Source: Synechococcus sp. ATX 2A4 (GTDB lineage Bacteria; Cyanobacteriota; Cyanobacteriia; PCC-6307; Cyanobiaceae). From it: a DNA stretch of 64,000 nt. The notes under the pieces were generated by a model, which was not told the origin of the DNA, made no database searches, and was given only the letters and a program-made list of their open reading frames with translations. Each line of letters opens with the position of its first letter. Within the stretch, counting starts at the first letter, position 1. Made by a program: the position numbers and the translations under genes. This document shows, piece by piece, positions 46,179 through 55,085 of the stretch. The stretch covers positions 18,876 to 82,875 of the forward strand of contig NZ_JAGQCV010000013.1 of NCBI RefSeq assembly GCF_024346375.1. Reading direction: 5' to 3'.

Positions 46179-46295
46179 ATGGGCACCGACTACACCACCG
46201 CCATTGCCGCTGTCTTCGCCCTCGTGGTGGTGCTCACCGGCATGGTGATCTTCATGCTCACCCGCCCCAGCGACCTCTCCTCGAAACGCCAATGA
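46179..46295 (+). CDS. Small single-span membrane protein between HLIP genes
   Basis: A 38-aa protein with one transmembrane helix (about 6-27: TTAIAAVFALVVVLTGMVIFM) and a short basic tail. It starts 5 bp after the HLIP stop and overlaps the next tiny ORF (ATGA). No family is recognised; its size and setting recall small photosystem subunits, which is inference only. Confidence 0.55.
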   Translation: MGTDYTTAIAAVFALVVVLTGMVIFMLTRPSDLSSKRQ

Positions 46296-46372
46296 TCGCC
46301 ACCCTCACGCTCCTTCTCTTCGGTGCCTGGTTGGTAGGAGCTCTGCTCCAACCCGCTCCGATCTCCGACTGA
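46292..46372 (+). CDS. Very small hydrophobic peptide, possible
   Basis: A 26-aa ORF (MIATLTLLLFGAWLVGALLQ, then six residues) overlapping the previous stop by 4 bp. Its hydrophobicity and ATGA coupling favour a real membrane peptide, but the length leaves doubt. Confidence 0.35.
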   Translation: MIATLTLLLFGAWLVGALLQPAPISD

Positions 46373-46418
46373 ACCTGCTTTTCAATCCCTTCACCTCCTT
46401 CCTGTCGCCACCCCAGCC

Positions 46419-46655
46419 ATGACCAACACCCCCATCAACGCCAGCTATGCCCCTGAGCGCGATGAGCAGCAACTGCACATGGAGCAGCTCCAGCGCGCTG
46501 AGCGTTTCAACGGCCGCGCCGCCATGCTCGGCATCGTGATCGGCATCCTCACCGAAGCGCTCACCGGCGCCGGCATCGCCCACCAGATCGGCCTCGGCCC
46601 GCTGGTCGACGGCTACGCCGCCTGCCGCACCCAGTTCCTGCCGTTCTGCTTCTGA
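46419..46655 (+). CDS. hli: High-light-inducible protein (HLIP), longer
   Basis: A 78-aa HLIP with a hydrophilic N-terminus and a chlorophyll-binding helix: LQRAERFNGRAAMLGIVIGILTEALTG (ERFNGRAAMLG at about 27-38). After it comes a short tail. It acts in the thylakoid membrane, pairing with another HLIP through the conserved helix. It follows the three smaller genes on the same strand, 46 bp after the last, so all four may form one stress-induced operon. Confidence 0.92.
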   Translation: MTNTPINASYAPERDEQQLHMEQLQRAERFNGRAAMLGIVIGILTEALTGAGIAHQIGLGPLVDGYAACRTQFLPFCF

Positions 46656-46740
46656 GCCGCTGGCCAACCACGGCCCTGCAGGCTTTCCTACCGGTGAAGC
46701 GGCCTTTGGCTGGCACAGTGGACCTTCTGGACTCAGCAAG

Positions 46741-47172
46741 ATGGCGTTCAGCGCGAAAACGGAGTACGCCCTGATCGCCCTGATCGATCTGGCCGATGCC
46801 CATGGCACCGGCGCGTTGCTTTAAACCGGCGACATCTGTCGCCGGCACGGCATACCGCTGCGCTACCTCGAGCAGATGCTGACGGCCCTGCGCTAAGGAG
46901 GGTTTCTCACCAGCATCCGCGGGCCGCGGGGTGGTTTCCAGCTGGCCCGGACGCCGGAAGAGATCACCATCGCCGCTGTGGAGATCTGCCTGGAAGGTGA
47001 ACCCAGCAACGAGCGCCAAGGCGACCGGGAAGATCCGGAATTTCAGGTGCTCAAGGCACTGGATCAGAAGCTGGATGAAGCGCGCGCGTCGCTCCTCTCC
47101 AGCACCACCTTGGCCGATCTGCTGGCCGAGCCAAACAAACGTCTCCAGCCCCAACCGATGTTTTACATCTGA
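46741..47172 (+). pseudogene. Rrf2-family regulator with two in-frame ochre codons
   Basis: A frame of 143 codons from ATG 46741 to TGA 47170-47172 encodes an Rrf2-type winged-helix protein: FSAKTEYALIALIDLADAHG, TGDICRRHGIPLRYLEQMLTALR, GGFLTSIRGPRGGFQLAR (in order). It is interrupted by TAA at 46822-46824 (before TGDI) and TAA at 46894-46896 (before GGFL). At both places family members often have Gln, so each could be a CAA to TAA transition. No frameshift is seen. The FeS-binding Cys cluster of IscR is absent. This is probably a young pseudogene. Confidence 0.78.
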
Positions 47173-47268
47173 AACCTGAGCTCCAGACTCACAGCTGATG
47201 GCGCTGCCACAGGCTCACAGCTGATGGCTTGTCCGTTTGCTCACGCAGCAAGGCTTTCCGCCACCCGC

Positions 47269-48078
47269 CTACATCTGCAGGCTCATCAGCTCTTTTCTGC
47301 CGGGCTGCCGCCGACGCCGGATTTCCCCATCGATCAGCAGCATCGATTCGCCCTGCGCGAATGGCTGCCAATGCTCATCGGTGGTGAGCGGCTCGGTGCT
47401 CAGGATCGTCACCACATCGTTGGCGGTGGTGACGGAGGAAAAATCCACCTGCAGCGGCACATCCGCCAGGGTGGCCATGCCGAACGGCGCCCGGCGGGTG
47501 AGCCAATGCAGCCGGGTGGTGGCGCTGGCAAACAGCCAGCGACCATTGCTGATCAACACATTGAAGGTGCCGCGTTGCGCCAGCACGGCGGTGCAGCGGT
47601 GCAACAGGGCGAAGAGGGTTTCGGGGTGTTCAGGATCGGGACAGGCCGCGTCGAGCTGCTGCAGGATCCAGCAGAAGGCCGCTTCGCTGTCGGTGCTGCC
47701 GCAGGGGCGGTGCTGCTCTCCCAGAGGGATCTCCCCCTGCAGATCACCGTTGTGGGCGAACACCCAGCGCTGACCCTGCCAGGAACGGGAGAAGGGATGG
47801 CAGTTGTCGAGGGTCACCACGCCGCGGGTGGCCTTACGAATGTGGGCGATGCTCACCAGTGCTTTGGGGGAGCGCTCCGCCAGCTGATCCGCCAGGGCGG
47901 AGAAGGCCGCAGGGGCGTCCTCCCGCAACAGGGTGAGGCCATGGCCATCGGGGGTGAAGCTGGCCAGACCCCAGCCGTCGGCGTGCTCGCCGGTGACCCC
48001 CCCGCGCCGGCGCAGGCCCCGGAAGGAAAAGCCCATATCGGTGGGGGTATTGGCGTTCAGGGCCAGCAGCTCACACAT
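47269..48078 (-). CDS. Class II glutamine amidotransferase (YafJ-like)
   Basis: A 269-aa protein whose start MCELLALN exposes Cys2 as the N-terminal nucleophile after Met removal. Further class II amidotransferase features are GEHADGWGLASF, AHIRKATRG, NCHPFSR, FAHNGDL and GSTDSEAAF. YafJ-like proteins act as stand-alone glutaminases of unclear target. The gene stands alone between intergenic regions. Confidence 0.88.
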   Translation of the reverse strand: MCELLALNANTPTDMGFSFRGLRRRGGVTGEHADGWGLASFTPDGHGLTLLREDAPAAFSALADQLAERSPKALVSIAHIRKATRGVVTLDNCHPFSRSWQGQRWVFAHNGDLQGEIPLGEQHRPCGSTDSEAAFCWILQQLDAACPDPEHPETLFALLHRCTAVLAQRGTFNVLISNGRWLFASATTRLHWLTRRAPFGMATLADVPLQVDFSSVTTANDVVTILSTEPLTTDEHWQPFAQGESMLLIDGEIRRRRQPGRKELMSLQM

Positions 48079-48343
48079 GGGTCGGCTCAGCGGGTGTTAG
48101 CGAACACAGAACGGACCTCACCAGATCGGTGAAGGGTTCGGAGGGCCTGTGCCGCGGGGGGCCTACGGGTACTTTGCATTCCATCACGTTGTCGGGCCTT
48201 GCGAGCGGATCATTGATCACCCCACGGCAGCTGGCCGGAAACCAGTCGTTGACGTTGATTTGGCGGCAAGGATGCCATGGCCCAGGTGTGAGCGAAGGCT
48301 CGGAAGCTGCGCAGACCATTTCGTGGATCACCGTTCGAACAAA

Positions 48344-48371
48344 CAAAAAACCCAGCGGCAACACCGCTGGG
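48344..48371 (-). terminator. Terminator of the peroxiredoxin gene
   Basis: On the minus strand CCCAGCGG-tgttg-CCGCTGGG is followed by TTTTTTGTTT. It lies about 60 bp after the peroxiredoxin stop codon. The rest of 48079-48430 shows no gene. Confidence 0.85.
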
Positions 48372-48430
48372 CAAGGTGAACGCGTGATCCCTGAGGTTCA
48401 GCTCAGGGGATCGGCGCAGTGGATCGGCGA

Positions 48431-49003
48431 TCAGCCCACGAAGGCGCGCACCGGTGCCGAAACGCCAGGCGACTGGGTGCCCTTGAGGTAGGCGAGCATG
48501 GTGTCGGCGTCGGACACTTCAAAGGGGTCGCTGGGGCAGTTGTCGTCGAAGCCGGGTTCCACGAACAGCTTTTCGATCGTGCCGTCGTTGACGAGCATCG
48601 AATAACGCCAGGAGCGCAGACCGAAGCCCAGGTTGCTCTTCTCCACGAGCATGCCCATCTTGCGGGTGAATTCGCCGTTGCCATCAGGCAGCAGGAACAC
48701 CTTGTCGGCGCCCACCTGCTTGCCCCACTGGTACATCACAAAGGCGTCGTTCACGGAGACGCAGACGATCTGATCGACGCCCAGCGCCTCGAACTCGGCG
48801 GAGAGCTCCTCGTAGCGGGGCAGGTGGTTGGACGAGCAGGTGGGGGTGAAGGCTCCGGGCAGGGAGAACACCACCACTTTCTTGCCCTTGAACAGCTCGT
48901 CGGTGCTCAGGTCCTGCCAGCGGAAGGGGTTGGGGCCCTCCACGGATTCGTCGCGCACGCGAGTCTTGAAGATCACGCTGGGAACACGGTCGATGACAGC
49001 CAT
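48431..49003 (-). CDS. Peroxiredoxin, Prx5/PrxII type
   Basis: A 190-aa thiol peroxidase that reduces hydrogen peroxide and alkyl hydroperoxides. The peroxidatic Cys is C56 in [12 protein letters not shown]; the motif [14 protein letters not shown] and [22 protein letters not shown] are typical of the PrxII/Prx5 group. There is no glutaredoxin fusion. It starts at ATG 49003, and an extra 11 upstream codons are not conserved. The gene probably has its own promoter and a strong terminator. Confidence 0.93.
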   Translation of the reverse strand: MAVIDRVPSVIFKTRVRDESVEGPNPFRWQDLSTDELFKGKKVVVFSLPGAFTPTCSSNHLPRYEELSAEFEALGVDQIVCVSVNDAFVMYQWGKQVGADKVFLLPDGNGEFTRKMGMLVEKSNLGFGLRSWRYSMLVNDGTIEKLFVEPGFDDNCPSDPFEVSDADTMLAYLKGTQSPGVSAPVRAFVG

Positions 49004-49156
49004 GGGAAGGAATGCGGTACGTACGGATCGCTGCAACGCCTGGCGGCGTCGTCACGGTCAGGTTAAGTCATAGTCACTTCGGATAAGGGGTGGGAGCGGA
49101 CGGTTTTCGCCACCTGCCTGCTGCCCCAACCTCGCACCGATCTGCGGCCACGCGGC

Positions 49157-50005
49157 TCACCCCGAGGTTCGCGGCGCTGGGGCTGGCCGGTGCCGTCGCA
49201 ACTCCCAGCGGCTGAGGCGATGGTTGGCGTCAAAACTGAGGCAGACCTGCGCGAAGTGGTCGGCCTGCAGCAGGCAGCCGAACTGCAGCTGAAAGGCTCC
49301 GGCAGGCAGGCGATCGGGCAGCGAGCACACCAGGTTGTCGTCGAAGGCGGTGGTGTGGTCATGGAGGGCGAACGCCACCGGCTCGAAGCCGGCGATCGGC
49401 TCCGCGGCAGGGCAGGCCTCCGGCCAGAGGCCCGGTTCCAGCACCTGCCGCTCCCCCGGCCAACCGGCCACCCGCTCCAGCAACTCGGCGGCGGAGGCGA
49501 GCGGGGCGCGGGGCGGATCGATCTCGCCCCGCTGGCAGCGAAACGGTGTGGCGGCAACCGATTCAAGCTGCACGGCACCATCACCCAGCGGCGCATAGAG
49601 GGCGATCAGCATGGAGCGGGAGCGGCCGCTGAACAGGTTCACTTCGTGGCCGCAGCGCGGCGCCTCGCTGGTCATCGTCAGGCTCGACTGGCCCCCCGCC
49701 CCGGGAAACTGCCAGCAACTGCCCCCGCTGTTGTAGGTGCTGCGGCTGAGCGGCAGGATCCGCTCGTTGCCGGGGGCGAAGCGCAGGCCGGTGCCGTGCC
49801 AGGTGCCGTGGTCGGCATCGCTGAACGAAATGGCGTAGGTGCTCTGCGGAATCTCCAGCGAAGGCCGCTGGAAATCGAAGCCGCCGGGCCCGCGGAGATA
49901 CCAGCGGGTGGGCCCTTGCCAGTGGCCATCGAAGTTGGCGCGGTTGAGCGCCCACTGGCGCCGCTGCCCCGGCGCATCTCCATCGGAGCCCAACGGCCGC
50001 TGCAT
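49157..50005 (-). CDS. Conserved cyanobacterial protein, DUF3598-like
   Basis: A 282-aa protein with two beta-rich halves: NRANFDGHWQGPTRWYLRG near the start, a middle RSRSMLIALYAPLG, and GERQVLEPGLWPEACP followed by a second barrel-like segment with DDNLVCSLPDRLPAG. The pattern resembles cyanobacterial lipocalin-like DUF3598 proteins, but I am not certain of the family. It lies 151 bp before the peroxiredoxin start on the same strand, and divergent from the nitroreductase. Confidence 0.6.
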   Translation of the reverse strand: MQRPLGSDGDAPGQRRQWALNRANFDGHWQGPTRWYLRGPGGFDFQRPSLEIPQSTYAISFSDADHGTWHGTGLRFAPGNERILPLSRSTYNSGGSCWQFPGAGGQSSLTMTSEAPRCGHEVNLFSGRSRSMLIALYAPLGDGAVQLESVAATPFRCQRGEIDPPRAPLASAAELLERVAGWPGERQVLEPGLWPEACPAAEPIAGFEPVAFALHDHTTAFDDNLVCSLPDRLPAGAFQLQFGCLLQADHFAQVCLSFDANHRLSRWELRRHRPAPAPRTSG

Positions 50006-50081
50006 CGGCCCAGCCTATCGATCACGACAGGCCAAACCAGCCCCCTGAGGTCAGAATCCCCTCAGCACGCTCTCGCGCCCC

Positions 50082-50741
50082 ATGCCCCCCACCCCCGCCA
50101 CCGACCCGAACACGTTGGTGGAGGCTCTGCAATGGCGCTACGCCACCAAGGCGTTCGACGCCGCGCGCACCATTCCCGCTGCGCTCTGGAGCAGCCTCGA
50201 GCAATCCCTGGTGCTGAGCCCCTCGTCCTACGGCCTGCAGCCGTGGAAGTTCCTGGTGATCGAGGATCCGGCCCTGCGCAGTGAGCTGCGCCCCTTCTCC
50301 TGGAACCAAGCGCAGATCACCGACGCCTCCCATCTGGTGGTGTTCCTGGCCAAACGCACGATCGACGGCGCCGATCTCGATCGCCTGATCGAGGCCACAA
50401 GCACGATCCGCGAGCAACCGATCGAGCAGCTGGCGTTCTACCGCTCGATGATGCAGAAAGATCTGCTGGATGGTCCCCGCAGCGCCCTGATCGACCAGTG
50501 GTCCACCAACCAGCTGTACATCGCCCTAGGCACCTTCATGACCGCGGCGGCCCTGCTCGGCATCGACACCTGCCCGATCGAGGGCTTCTCTCCCCCCGAC
50601 TACGACCGGCTGCTGGGGCTTGACTCCTCGCCGTATCGCAGCGCGGTGGTGTGCGTCGCCGGCTACCGCTCCGCCGACGACAAGTACGCCAGCCTGGCGA
50701 AGATCCGCTACACCGCAGCGGAGTTGATCGAGCACCGCTGA
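50082..50741 (+). CDS. Nitroreductase-family NAD(P)H-dependent oxidoreductase
   Basis: A 219-aa flavin enzyme of the nitroreductase family. The FMN-binding start LQWRYATKAFDAARTIP, SPSSYGLQPWKFLVI, the middle QLYIALGTFMTAAALLGIDTCPIEGF and the C-terminal VCVAGYRSADDKYASLAKIR are characteristic. It would reduce nitro compounds, quinones or related substrates with NAD(P)H. The gene is first in a plus-strand group with the two genes that follow. Confidence 0.9.
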   Translation: MPPTPATDPNTLVEALQWRYATKAFDAARTIPAALWSSLEQSLVLSPSSYGLQPWKFLVIEDPALRSELRPFSWNQAQITDASHLVVFLAKRTIDGADLDRLIEATSTIREQPIEQLAFYRSMMQKDLLDGPRSALIDQWSTNQLYIALGTFMTAAALLGIDTCPIEGFSPPDYDRLLGLDSSPYRSAVVCVAGYRSADDKYASLAKIRYTAAELIEHR

Positions 50742-50830
50742 AGCCACCACCTGGCTCGCGTTGCGTCTCGCGTATGGCGGCGACGCTTTGGGCGGACGCT
50801 GAGCCAGGATGCGGAAATTCGCTGACGCCC

Positions 50831-51220
50831 ATGGCTCGATTGATCATGGTTCTCAAGCCCCGCGGGCCGGCGGCCGAACAGGATCTGATTCCTGTTCTGC
50901 TGCCGGCACTCGTTCAGCTGGGCACCGAAATCGATCAGCAGGGGCCGGTGCATCTGAGCGGCCTGCTGCGGATTCCGCCCCAGGGGTTGGCGGTGCAGTT
51001 GTTCGCCGATGTGCAACCCCAGGCCGATGGCCCCGAGCTCGATGTGGTGCTGATGAGCGGCGAAGCCATGACCAAAGGCGCTCCGCTCACCCGCCAGACC
51101 CTGCAAACCCTGATCGATCTGCTGCCGTTGCATGCCGCCGGCCTGGAGCTGATCTTCCGCTCCGACCGCGACGGCCCCCTGCCGCGCCAGAAGCGTGCTC
51201 CGGCTCCCGCCAGCCGGTGA
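50831..51220 (+). CDS. Conserved hypothetical protein preceding rdgB
   Basis: A 129-aa protein with an alternating beta/alpha pattern (LIMVLKPRGPAAEQDLIPVLLPAL, then HLSGLLRIPPQGLAVQLFADVQP) and a basic tail. No family is recognised. Its last 4 bases overlap the GTG start of the rdgB gene, so they are translationally coupled. Confidence 0.65.
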   Translation: MARLIMVLKPRGPAAEQDLIPVLLPALVQLGTEIDQQGPVHLSGLLRIPPQGLAVQLFADVQPQADGPELDVVLMSGEAMTKGAPLTRQTLQTLIDLLPLHAAGLELIFRSDRDGPLPRQKRAPAPASR

Positions 51221-51819
51221 GCCGCGCCGCAACGTTGGAGGGGCCGGTGCTGGTGATCGCCAGCGGCAACCGGCACAAGATTGGCGAGCTGGCGGCGATG
51301 CTGGCGGCGGCCCGCCTGCAGGTGCTGCCCCAGCCCAAGGGCCTCGACATCGAGGAAACCGGGGCCACCTTCGCGGAGAACGCCCGGCTCAAAGCTGAAA
51401 CCGTGGCCGCCCTCACCGGCCGCTGGACCCTGGCTGATGATTCCGGCCTGTGCGTCGATGCCCTCGGCGGAGCGCCGGGCATCTATTCGGCCCGCTATGC
51501 CCCCACCGACGCCGAGCGGATCAGCAGGCTGCTGCAGGAGCTGGGCGACACCCCTTACCGCAGCGCTGCCATCGTGTCGGCCCTGGCGCTGGCGAACCCC
51601 AGCGGCCGCACCGTGCTGGAAGCCGAGGGCATCTGCCGCGGCGAGATCCTCACCCGGCCGGTGCAGGCCCCCGGCTACGGCTACAACACCCTGCTGCATG
51701 TGCGGGAGGCCGGCTGCACGCTGGCCGAAATGGGCGCGCACCAGCTCGAAAAGCTCGGCAGCCGCGCCAAAGCCGCACGCCAGCTGGCGCCGGAGCTACG
51801 GCGCTTGCTTGGCGTCTGA
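51217..51819 (+). CDS. rdgB: XTP/dITP diphosphatase (RdgB/HAM1)
   Basis: A 200-aa house-cleaning enzyme that hydrolyses XTP, dITP and ITP to monophosphates. Motifs are VIASGNRHKIGELAAML, ETGATFAENARLKAE, LADDSGLCVDALGGAPGIYSARYA and YGYNTLLHV, with family length. The GTG start at 51217 overlaps the preceding gene by 4 bp (GTGA). In alpha-cyanobacteria a RdgB/HAM1 gene commonly neighbours carboxysome genes, and here csoS1D lies directly after it on the opposite strand. Confidence 0.93.
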   Translation: MSRAATLEGPVLVIASGNRHKIGELAAMLAAARLQVLPQPKGLDIEETGATFAENARLKAETVAALTGRWTLADDSGLCVDALGGAPGIYSARYAPTDAERISRLLQELGDTPYRSAAIVSALALANPSGRTVLEAEGICRGEILTRPVQAPGYGYNTLLHVREAGCTLAEMGAHQLEKLGSRAKAARQLAPELRRLLGV

Positions 51820-51909
51820 GTTCCGGTGGCTCCCAGGCCTGGGAGCCTCTTGCCGCCCATGCCCCAAGCAGCCTCAAGCGCTTGCCCCAAGCAGCCTCAA
51901 GCCATCCAG

Positions 51910-52725
51910 CTACCGGTTGATGATCTCGATGGCGCGCATCGCTGCAGCTGAGGCCTCATCGATATCGCCCTCGCGGCCGGCCAGGGTGAGGCGGCCGTAG
52001 GCCCCCACGGCCTTCACATCCACCACGGTGATATTCGACGACTTCTCCGCCTCATTGGCGGCGATCAGCACATAACCGGCGGGTTCAGTTTCGAGGATGA
52101 ACATGCTCATGCCGGATTGGATCATGGATCCACGGCGGTTCTGGCGGTTGATCAGCACCGCATGGTCAGGGGTGATGGCGCGGATGATCTCCGACCATGT
52201 GACTTCGCAACGCCCGCGTCGCTCCACCGTGGTGCCCATGGCATCCACCACGGCCTGGCCGGACAGCAGCACGCTGCTCTGATCGCGGTGATAAAGCGCC
52301 AGTGAACCGAAGGCTCGCTCCACCACCTTCTGGCCCAGCCGCACCGTGCTGGCCTTCAAGGCGATGTCGGTGAGGCGGTGCACCGCCATGCCCGGCGCCA
52401 CCTCCAGCCAGAGGCAGGCATCGCCGGGAATCGGCAGAAACCCCTGCGAAACGGTGCCCATGTAGGCCGCCAGCTGGGGCTGGAGCGAATCGAGAAACAC
52501 GTAAGCCCTGAGCTCGATCTCGGCGCCCAGCTGAATCGAGGGGCTATGGCTGCCGGTGAGACGCGTGAGGCTGGACCGGCGGGCGGGCTGCGCTCTGGAA
52601 TCGCCGGGGCTGAAGGACACGTTCGCTGGCAGTGGGATCGATCGGCGGACGGGTGCAATCGGCTGGCTTTGCCTCCGCCGGGCCTGTGCACCGCAGGCCG
52701 ATTCCCCTGAGCGTGGGGCGTTCAA
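51910..52725 (-). CDS. csoS1D: Carboxysome shell protein CsoS1D (tandem BMC pseudohexamer)
   Basis: A 271-aa alpha-carboxysome shell protein with two fused BMC domains that form trimers with a large gated pore. It matches CsoS1D almost word for word: [95 protein letters not shown], and [16 protein letters not shown] (listed in order as separate segments). The N-terminal 65 residues are variable and disordered, as in homologues. The start is TTG 52725. The remaining cso operon (cbbLS, csoS2 and others) is not in this window. It converges with rdgB. Confidence 0.95.
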   Translation of the reverse strand: MNAPRSGESACGAQARRRQSQPIAPVRRSIPLPANVSFSPGDSRAQPARRSSLTRLTGSHSPSIQLGAEIELRAYVFLDSLQPQLAAYMGTVSQGFLPIPGDACLWLEVAPGMAVHRLTDIALKASTVRLGQKVVERAFGSLALYHRDQSSVLLSGQAVVDAMGTTVERRGRCEVTWSEIIRAITPDHAVLINRQNRRGSMIQSGMSMFILETEPAGYVLIAANEAEKSSNITVVDVKAVGAYGRLTLAGREGDIDEASAAAMRAIEIINR

Positions 52726-52959
52726 TTGGTGCGGATCCTACCGTTTGGCCCTCACGCAGCTGGGCTGAGTGGCGGCTTCGGCGCGGCGCGCACGCGGGCC
52801 AGGTTCACGAGCTGGGCGGCCGGGAATTGGGCAATCCCGCGCCTGCCGCCCGGTTGTCTCCCGATCCGGCTGATCGCGGCGATGGCTTCAGGGGTGCCAC
52901 CCACTGGCTGAGACGCACTGGAACCGGTAATTTCCGGCCACGTGTGTCTCTCTCCGGTC

Positions 52960-53436
52960 ATGACCACCAAGCGCACCAGTTCTTCGGCAGCCACCACCGG
53001 CTCCACCACACCGATCCCCCGCGAGCAGAACGGTGACGGTTCGTTCGCCAGCTGGATCGCGGGCGCGATCGACCAGGGGGTCAAGCCGGAACAGGCGCTG
53101 GCGGTGGTGGGGCTGGGCCTGATGCGCGGCATGGGCGGCGGGGCCATGGGCCTGCCGGTGCCCCCCAGCGATGGCTTTGATCTGGAAAGCCCGGTGCAAC
53201 TTCAATCCATCAAGGGGCGCCTCGAAGCGATCGCCCTGGCAATCAGCACCGGGGCCCCGCTCTCCACCCATGAGGTGGGCCTGCTGCTGGGTGCCCGGCC
53301 CGGTGCCCCCCGGGTGCGGCGGGCCGGCGTCGTGGCCGAGCGCGTCGGCCGCAACGTGTGGCAATTGCGCCGCTCCAGCGACGACGAACGTGCCACCAAT
53401 GCGGGCTTCAGCGACGGCTTCCGCCGCCGGCTCTGA
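52960..53436 (+). CDS. Conserved hypothetical protein near csoS1D
   Basis: A 158-aa protein starting at ATG 52960. The N-terminus is Ser/Thr-rich, the middle is GVKPEQALAVVGLGLMRGMGGGAMG, and the C-terminal part resembles a small winged helix: STGAPLSTHEVGLLLGARPGAP and RVGRNVWQLRRSS. A DNA- or partner-binding role is possible; no family is recognised. Divergent from csoS1D across 234 bp, suggesting a shared control region. Confidence 0.65.
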   Translation: MTTKRTSSSAATTGSTTPIPREQNGDGSFASWIAGAIDQGVKPEQALAVVGLGLMRGMGGGAMGLPVPPSDGFDLESPVQLQSIKGRLEAIALAISTGAPLSTHEVGLLLGARPGAPRVRRAGVVAERVGRNVWQLRRSSDDERATNAGFSDGFRRRL

Positions 53437-53482
53437 GCGCAGGGATCCAGTCCCGTTCGGCGGTCGTGCGCCCCAGTCGGCG

Positions 53483-53995
53483 ATGACGTCACAGGCGCCA
53501 TTTCATCTGTCGTTTCCGGTGTTCGATCTTGCGGCCACCGAGAGCTGGTACGTGGATGGCCTCGGCTGCCGGCGCGGTCGCCGCAGCGCCACGGCCCTGG
53601 TGCTTGGCCTCGGCGGCCATCAGCTGGTGGCCCATCTGGTGCCGGATCAGGGGCCGGATCAGGGGCCGGATCCAGTGCTGGACTGCGGCGCTCAGGCCCT
53701 CCAACCCCTACAGCGGGGCATCTACCCGCGCCACTTCGGGCTGGTGTTTGCCGAAGCCAGCGCCTTCGAGGCCCTTGAGCAGCGGGCGCGTCAGCAGCAA
53801 CTGCGGTTCGGGGTGGACGCCAAAACCCGCTTTCCCGGCGAGCTGCTGGAGCACCGCAGCTTCTTTCTGATTGACCCCTCAGGCAACTGGCTTGAATTCA
53901 AGTGGTATGCCCAGCCCGAGGCGGTGATCGGCCTGGCCGATCTCGATCGGGTGGGTGAAAGCTCCCCCGACCCTGCACCACCGTCGACGCCATGA
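53483..53995 (+). CDS. Glyoxalase/VOC-superfamily protein
   Basis: A 170-aa protein of the vicinal oxygen chelate fold: FHLSFPVFDLAATESWYVDGLGC at the start and HRSFFLIDPSGNWLEFKWY near the end (with metal ligands His and Glu). It resembles glyoxalase/dioxygenase-like proteins common in cyanobacteria; substrate is unknown. A short internal Asp-Gln-Gly-Pro repeat (PDQGPDQGPD) is encoded by tandem GGATCAGGGGCC. Its stop overlaps the next start by 4 bp (ATGA). Confidence 0.82.
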   Translation: MTSQAPFHLSFPVFDLAATESWYVDGLGCRRGRRSATALVLGLGGHQLVAHLVPDQGPDQGPDPVLDCGAQALQPLQRGIYPRHFGLVFAEASAFEALEQRARQQQLRFGVDAKTRFPGELLEHRSFFLIDPSGNWLEFKWYAQPEAVIGLADLDRVGESSPDPAPPSTP

Positions 53996-54459
53996 ACGAG
54001 CTGATCGCTGAGCTAGGCCTGCTGCCCCACCCGGAAGGGGGCTTCTACCGGGAGATCCATCGCTCGCCGTTGCAGGTGCGCCGCGAGGACGGCGCCCTGC
54101 GCTCCGCCTTCACCGTGATTCATTTCCTGCTGCCGGCCGGGGTGACCAGCCGCTGGCACCGGGTGAACGGCGCCGAGGAGAGCTGGCATCACCTGGCCGG
54201 TGCACCGCTGTTGCTCTGGCGCGGAGCGGAAGACCCAGCCCTCGCGCCGCCGCAGGCGCTGGTGCTCGGTCCGCGCAGCCCAGCGCAGCCGGAGCAGGCC
54301 CCCTTCCAGCTGATTCCTGCCGGCTGGTGGCAGGCGGCGCGCAGCAGCGGCCCCTGGACCCTGGTGCATTGCTGTGTGGCACCCGGCTTCAGCTTCGAGG
54401 ATTTCGAGCTGCATCAGAGCAGCGAAGACCTGCTGCTCCCGGAGGATCAGTCCCAGTAG
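53992..54459 (+). CDS. Cupin-fold DUF985 protein
   Basis: A 155-aa protein with the DUF985 pattern: LGLLPHPEGGFYREIHRS at the start, FTVIHFLLPAGVTSRWHRVNGAEESWHHLAG in the middle (about 40-70) and IPAGWWQAARSSGPWTLVHCCVAPGF followed by FEDFEL at the end. The fold is cupin-like and the role is unknown. It is coupled to the VOC gene before it, and its 3' end overlaps the convergent DUF2808 gene by 13 bp. Confidence 0.9.
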   Translation: MNELIAELGLLPHPEGGFYREIHRSPLQVRREDGALRSAFTVIHFLLPAGVTSRWHRVNGAEESWHHLAGAPLLLWRGAEDPALAPPQALVLGPRSPAQPEQAPFQLIPAGWWQAARSSGPWTLVHCCVAPGFSFEDFELHQSSEDLLLPEDQSQ

Positions 54460-55085
54460 AGGTCGTAGATGCGCACCCGGCCAACCCCCACCGGGGTGGC
54501 CACCGGCTGGGGCCCATCGGGAAAGGCCCTCACCGTAAAGAGATAGGTGTCGGCCTGAATGGGGTTGCGGATCGGCCGCAGCGCCACTGTGACGGTTTCA
54601 CCTGGAACGGGTGGCTGGGGGAAACGAATCAGAAATTGGCGCCGCTGTTGATCGAAGCTGGCCTCCACCGGCACCTGCCGACCTTCGCGACGCGGCTTAC
54701 CGATAAAGGCGCGGGTGCGGCTGGCATCAAAGCCGAACTGCCAGTCGGCGCCTCCGATCTGCTGAATCTCCAACGCCCCGAGATTGGCCCCTGCCTGCTC
54801 CGGCATCGGGATCGTCACGTAGTACTCCGGCCACGGTTGGGACACGTTGGAGGAGTAGGTGATCATGTTGAGCTGGAAGGGGCCCTTGCGGAAATAGGTG
54901 GAGCCGCGGATCTCCAGCGCCGCCGCGGGGGGCTCGAGATCGGCCACTGGCAGCGAAGGAGCAAGCACCAGAGCCAAGGCCACCATCGCGCCCTTGAACG
55001 CAGTGAGCCGGGCGGAGCAAGCGCCGGGGCGCTCGCCAAAGATGGTTGTGAGGGCGCTGCCTCGCCAGGGGGTGGGGGGAAGCAT
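54447..55085 (-). CDS. DUF2808 domain protein, probably exported
   Basis: A 212-aa protein with a hydrophobic segment at about 33-48 (GAMVALALVLAPSLPV) that can serve as a signal sequence or anchor. The DUF2808 pattern follows: STYFRKGPFQLNMITYSSNV, YYVTIPMPEQAGANLGALEIQQ, FIGKPRREGRQVPVEASFD and a C-terminal RVRIYDLYWD. The family is restricted to cyanobacteria and relatives, with unknown role. It overlaps the DedA stop by one base (TGATG). Confidence 0.88.
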   Translation of the reverse strand: MLPPTPWRGSALTTIFGERPGACSARLTAFKGAMVALALVLAPSLPVADLEPPAAALEIRGSTYFRKGPFQLNMITYSSNVSQPWPEYYVTIPMPEQAGANLGALEIQQIGGADWQFGFDASRTRAFIGKPRREGRQVPVEASFDQQRRQFLIRFPQPPVPGETVTVALRPIRNPIQADTYLFTVRAFPDGPQPVATPVGVGRVRIYDLYWD

